From Sphaeramia orbicularis (taxonomy: Eukaryota; Chordata; Actinopteri; Kurtiformes; Apogonidae): a DNA stretch of 64,000 nucleotides. The position numbers were made by a program, and so were the translations under genes. Below are positions 59,273 through 64,000 of this stretch, piece after piece. Within the stretch, counting starts at the first letter, position 1. Every line of letters starts with the position of its first letter. The DNA lies in contig NC_043969.1 in NCBI RefSeq assembly GCF_902148855.1, positions 30,013,853 to 30,077,852 of the forward strand, read 5' to 3'. The notes under the pieces were generated by a model, which saw only the letters and a list, made by a program, of their open reading frames with translations, did no database searches and had not been told where the DNA came from.

Positions 59273-59345
59273 CCAGTGTCGGTTCCAGATTCTCAGTGAG
59301 ATACATGTGATGCCAGCCAGTGCTTTTATATTCTCAGATGATATC

Positions 59346-62300
59346 ATGTCCATACACATGTGGCCAGAACAGGGATGGGCACTTTTGCACCTGTTGTTGG
59401 TGGCATCTTTGTCGCAGGCTGAGGAGATGGTTTGTAAACTTAGGGAGGATCCTGAAAACCCTCACATATCTAAGGATGGAGATATTATGTTAGGAGGAAT
59501 GTTCTCTTTTCACAGTAGCTGGAAAAACAGAGATGATACCTACATGCACAAACCACTGTCACTACAGTGCACAAGGTAAGGTCTATTTCAAATATATCTA
59601 AAGCATATCTAAATTAAATAACATAATAAATGGTTTGTACTTTCTTAGATATAAATATTATCAGCATTATTGATTTTTCTATTCATTATTCAGTTTCTTT
59701 AATTTTTATTAATGGAATTTGTCTGGATTTAGACTGAATTTCAGAGCTTTCCAGTATGCCCAAGCTGTGTTATTTTCCATAAAGGAGATTAATAACAGTA
59801 CAGACCTGCTGCCAGGTATCAAACTAGGATGTAAGATTTATGATACCTGTGGATCCATTCCTAGAGCAGTGAGGATGGCACTGGCCATGGTTAATGGTAA
59901 TGAAGAGGTGTTTGTTTCCTCTGATGCACCATGTACAAGACCAGCTGAAATACAGACTATTATGGGAGAGACATCTTCTTCTCTTTGCAGGGCTATAGCT
60001 ACTGTCCTCGGTCCTTTCCATTTACCTATGGTAGGTCCAATTGTTGAAACTAAAAATTATTCATATTTGCAATTATTATAGAAACAGATCATACATTTTG
60101 TCACTGATATATCACATGTCATTCTTCTTCCTAGATCAGCCACTTTGCCACCTGTGCTTGTCTTAGTGATAAAGTCAAATACCCATCATTCCTCAGAACA
60201 ATACCCAGTGACTACTATCAAAGCAGAGCCCTGGCCCAGCTGGTCAGATACTTTGGCTGGACTTGGGTGGGAGCTGTTAGAACTAATGCTGATTATGGCA
60301 ACTATGGCATGGCCATATTCACTGAAGCTGCAGAACAGCTGGGGATCTGTCTGGAGTACTCTGTAGCGTTTTTTAGAACAGATCCACCAGAAAAAATAAG
60401 ACAAATTATTAACATAATCAAGCATTCCACCTCCAAGGTGATTGTCACTTTTCTCTCACACATGGATCTGGATATTCTAATCCATGAATTCTCTCAGTAC
60501 AATCTGACTGGATACCAGTGGGTTGGCACTGAGGCCTGGATATTTGATTCCCAAACTGCTGCTATGGACACACATCACATTCTGGATGGAGCTATAGGTC
60601 TGTTCATCCCCAAAGCACATGTCAGTGGAATGAAAGAGTTCATGTTGGATGTGAAGCCACTCAATTCATCTGGAAATGAATTGTTTACAGAATTCTGGGA
60701 AGGATTATTCAACTGTAAATTTAACCAGAGTGATTTATCCAATGAAAATGAGAAAGTATGTACTGGAGATGAAGATATAACTGAAATACACAACAGTTTC
60801 ACTGATATGTCACTCATGCCCATCTTTAACAATGTCTATAAAGGAGTGTATGCTGTGGCCCATGCACTGCATAATATACTTGGCTGTAATGAAACATGCA
60901 ACAGCAAAGTGCAGTTAAATCCATTCACGGTGAGTTCACTAATGAAGTCTTGAGAAACAGAACTGACATGAACACAAAACACCCACAACATGTGAGGTAC
61001 AAAATTAAGAAAACTGAACTTTGCATTTGTAGATTTTACAACACATAAAAAATATTCGGTTCAAAACTAAGGAAGGAGATGAGGTTTACTTTAATGAGAA
61101 TGGAGACCCTGCAGCAAAGTATGAAATAATTAACTGGCAGCCCACACAAAATGGTATTGTGGACTTTGTCACAGTTGGACTTTATGATGCTTCTTTACCT
61201 GCAGACAGACAGATGAATATAGAAAATAAAACCTTAATTTGGGCACAAAATTCATTGCAAGTAAGTTACTGCATGTTCCATTTGCACTTATTATTAAGTA
61301 TAAATGTTATATTGCATACTAATAACTTCACTTTTATTAAATTTCTTTTATTTTTTTTTGATGGAGGTTCCTCTGTCAGTTTGCAGTGAGAAGTGTCCCC
61401 CAGGAACTCGCAAGGTTCTCCAGAAAGGAAAGCCTGTCTGCTGTTATGACTGCATACGATGTGCAGAAGGAGAATTCAGCAACATTACAGGTGTAGTTTT
61501 ATTGTCTGAAAATTTTTTGTGTTTGGTCTAATGTAAAGACTGCATTAAGATTCACTTAAAATTAAGATGTATCATTTTGTCATAAATGAAAATGTCTATC
61601 AAAAACATAAACACTGAAAGCAAAGCATATGAATTAAGCAGCTGAGCATTAAGGGGAGGATTATGTAGATGTATTAAAAATTCCATTATTGCCATGCAAA
61701 TTGGTGCATGCTATTCAATTAGATACATTTTGCTATGCAATTTAAGGGGTGTAAAGTAAATGCTAGGCTAACAATGACAGACTTCCAAAATCTGAAATTC
61801 TCTGTCAGCCATGTCATCCATGTCATCCATGTCAATAGAGTTGACTGACTGAGCTGATTCCAAACCCACATGATTATAATACATGTACATGATTTTTATA
61901 CATTTGTACTCTATCTGTACATTATTTACTGCATCTGACACTTTTCAAAACAAAATTTAAGATTGAAGGTATGGAAACAAATCTTATTTTTATTTGGCAA
62001 ACAGTGAAAATGTGTTGTTACTTTCCTATCATGATGAACCAGTGTTTGGGTAACTGTCCTATATGTTACCTGTTAAATATGTAACGTGACATCTGCCTCA
62101 TGTAAAGAGTTGGAACTATGGATGTATGACAGTGTGATTTCTTTACAGATTCTATCACCTGTGAACGATGCCCTTCTGAATTCTGGTCTAATGAGAAAAG
62201 AGATGCCTGTGTGAAGATGGAGGCAGAGTTTCTGTCTTATGAGGAAATTATGGGATGCCTGCTCACTGCAGCATCTTTATTTGGAACATGCATGACTTGT

Positions 62301-63062
62301 CTTGTGGCATACATTTTCTTCAGATACAGGAAAACTCCTATTGTCAGGGCCAACAACGCTGAGCTGAGTTTCCTGCTGCTCTTCTCTTTAACCCTGTGTT
62401 TCCTGTGTTCTCTGACCTTCATTGGCCAACCATCTCAGTGGTCCTGCATGCTCCGTCACACAGCTTTCGGCATCACCTTCGTCCTCTGCATCTCTTGTGT
62501 TCTTGGTAAAACTATAGTGGTGTTAATGGCCTTCAGGGCTACACTTCCAGGCAGTAATGTGATGAAATGGTTTGGGCCTGTTCAACAGAGACTCAGTGTT
62601 GTGGGATTTACTCTTATACAGGTGTTGATTTGTATCCTCTGGTTAACCATTTCTCCTCCTTTTCCTTTTAAAAATTTCAGAGAGTTCAAAGATAAAATCA
62701 TCATTGAGTGTGCTCTGGGCTCTGCTATCGGCTTCTGGGCTGTACTCGGGTACATTGGACTTTTAGCTTTGTTATGCTTTTTTCTTGCTTTTCTGGCTCG
62801 GAAGCTGCCTGACAACTTCAATGAAGCCAAATTTATAACCTTCAGCATGTTGATATTCTGTGCAGTCTGGATCACTTTTATCCCAGCTTATGTCAGCTCT
62901 CCAGGGAAGTTCAGTGTTGCAGTGGAAATATTTGCTATTCTGGCCTCTAGTTTTGGACTTCTCATTTGTATTTTTGCCCCAAAATGCTACATAATCTTAT
63001 TAAAACCAGAGAAGAATACAAAAAAGAACATGATGGGGAAAGGGGCACCAAAGACATCATAA
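59346..63062 (+). CDS. Gene K: OlfC/V2R-like olfactory receptor, complete (862 aa), mosaic
   Basis: Exons: 59346-59575, 59733-60030, 60135-60929, 61033-61260, 61367-61490, 62149-63062. The start [11 protein letters not shown] has an in-frame alternative at 59310. Exon 2 is J-like (Arg at the junction, GIKLG, VRMALA) but has Cys in LGCKIYDTC where the other genes have Tyr. Lobe 2 combines [12 protein letters not shown] with SQYNLTGY and WVGTEAW, a mix of the two module types. Exon 4 ends in a CAA codon before gtaagt. The exon 5 acceptor is atypical (tttttttttgatggag). Exon 6 opens VKMEAEF with LVAYIFFRY as in G, has FFLAFLAR as in B, and its 3' flank matches that of gene I. Intron 5 (658 bases) contains three short 'catgtcatc' units near 61810 and is otherwise plain. 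Confidence 0.94.
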
Positions 63063-64000
63063 TAGGTATTAGAAAATGTATAGTTTTAGTCTCATTGTCA
63101 TTTCATGTGAATTTGATATTTTGTGTCAACCATTTATACTCCTCATGGGATTGTACTTTATACTGTATTCTGAAGCACAATCTATAAATAAAATTATAGT
63201 GGTGTCACTAGTGTTTCTGTATTTTTAAAAACTTTGAGATAATAATATTTGGTAATTAAAAAAAGGTAATACACTCTATGTTTATTCAAAGATTGAGAAA
63301 CTTTACCTGTGAGATTTTTGGTCCATTCAAGGTCAACACTGTAAATGCTCCAGAAAAAAACATGGCATTAGTCCCCTCTCAGTCACATCAGGTTACAATA
63401 ACTATCTGATGTGTCATATATTAACACAGTACACTGCAGTGCAGATACTCTATAATAGTAAAACCCTATAAAACGTTACCAGTTTTGTTAAAAAGATGCA
63501 AAGCTATTCTTATAATTGCAGACTCCAACCATCCAAACTATTGTATATGTCATCCAGATGGTTACATCATGAATACTGTACACAACAGGCTAAGAACACT
63601 GAAAAGTGTTCACAACTTAATTCATCCAGTGCTGCCTTTCTCAGATGGTGAAGAGACACAAGCCATTATTTTTATTTGTATTTGTTATTCTCACCCTTCC
63701 ATTTGGTCATGTCATGTCAGAAATGTATCCAGTATAATGTTGTTGAGCATGTATGGCTAAATAGAGTAAATTTTTTATTGCGGCGAATTGGAATTAGGTT
63801 TTGGACTGTCTTCCGCCTCTACAGTTTATGTATGTGCACAAAAAAGGAAAAAAAAAGTACTTTAATGTACAACGTGAATGTATAATACACAAAATAGAAA
63901 ACGCCACAACTAGGCTCGATAATACAATCAAGCATCATCCAATACACGCTTTGGAATTTGATATGGTCAACAGACCTTTTTCCACTCCCTAGTGCTACGA
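63063..64000. other. 3' flank of gene K leading toward a predicted further receptor
   Basis: 63063-63330 matches the 3' flank of gene I, including AATAAA at 63187. About 63860-64000 matches the sequence just upstream of the gene J promoter. The intervening ~520 bases are not in the I-J gap and show no assigned feature. By this alignment the window ends about 70 bases short of where a TATA box would lie. Confidence 0.6.

Noticed and set aside
63485-63760. Frame with a 'DSNHPNY...HPDG' patch resembling a LINE C-terminal end
   Set aside because: The likeness is weak and short; not enough to call a LINE remnant.
1-64000. Search for tRNA, rRNA, CRISPR, bacterial operon or phage features
   Set aside because: None seen; intron-exon structure, TATA boxes and repeats are those of a vertebrate nuclear genome.

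Overview
The window is vertebrate nuclear DNA, almost certainly from a ray-finned (teleost) fish. It holds a single-strand tandem array of chemosensory class C GPCR genes of the fish OlfC / V2R-like (vomeronasal type 2) family. The coding exons show the family architecture: signal peptide, Venus-flytrap ligand-binding domain, nine-cysteine linker and seven transmembrane segments, split over six exons with invariant phases. The interspersed DNA is typical teleost repeat DNA: hAT, piggyBac, Tc1/mariner and ISL2EU-like DNA elements, non-LTR tails and microsatellites. The species cannot be named from this sequence.

Layout: gene A (1-2351) is the 3' end of a divergent family member. It is followed by ten complete, closely related receptors, B to K, all on the + strand: B 5496-9106, C 10487-14165, D 17676-21089, E 24083-27498, F 29461-33816, G 35859-39756, H 42343-45974, I 47016-51113, J 51795-55870, K 59346-63062. 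I placed every exon by splice sites and by cross-comparison of copies. Each of the ten has six exons of about 215-233, 298, 783-795, 228-231, 124 and 896-914 coding bases, giving 857-863 residues (859 in D) with no break. Nine of ten have a TATAAATA box 44-80 bases upstream of the likely start codon; gene I has lost it. Intergenic gaps run from 0.7 to 3.5 kb and contain the transposons.

How the genes work together: known fish OlfC proteins are receptors of microvillous olfactory sensory neurons, many tuned to amino acids, and normally one is expressed per neuron. The residues that hold the alpha-amino and alpha-carboxyl groups of amino acids in mGluR1 have counterparts in all ten copies (Ser run, Thr, Asp, Tyr, and Glu in place of Asp), so free amino acids or similar ligands are the likely cues. 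Copies differ mainly in exons 1-2 and in the middle of exon 3 (lobe 2 of the flytrap), while the start of exon 3, exon 4 and exon 6 are almost identical. That, a 175-base tract shared exactly by the otherwise divergent gene A, and conflicting combinations of variants point to pervasive gene conversion and unequal crossing over.

I found no unknown multi-gene system. The points most worth a second look are the conversion mosaics, the hybrid nature of gene K, the prediction of another receptor just past the right end, the TATA-less gene I, leader ATGs and upstream ORFs that decide start sites, an ISL2EU-like element with a YqaJ-type ORF fragment interrupted by a hAT-like MITE, and inverted repeat copies flanking gene E. 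All comparisons were made by eye; no alignment or database search was run.
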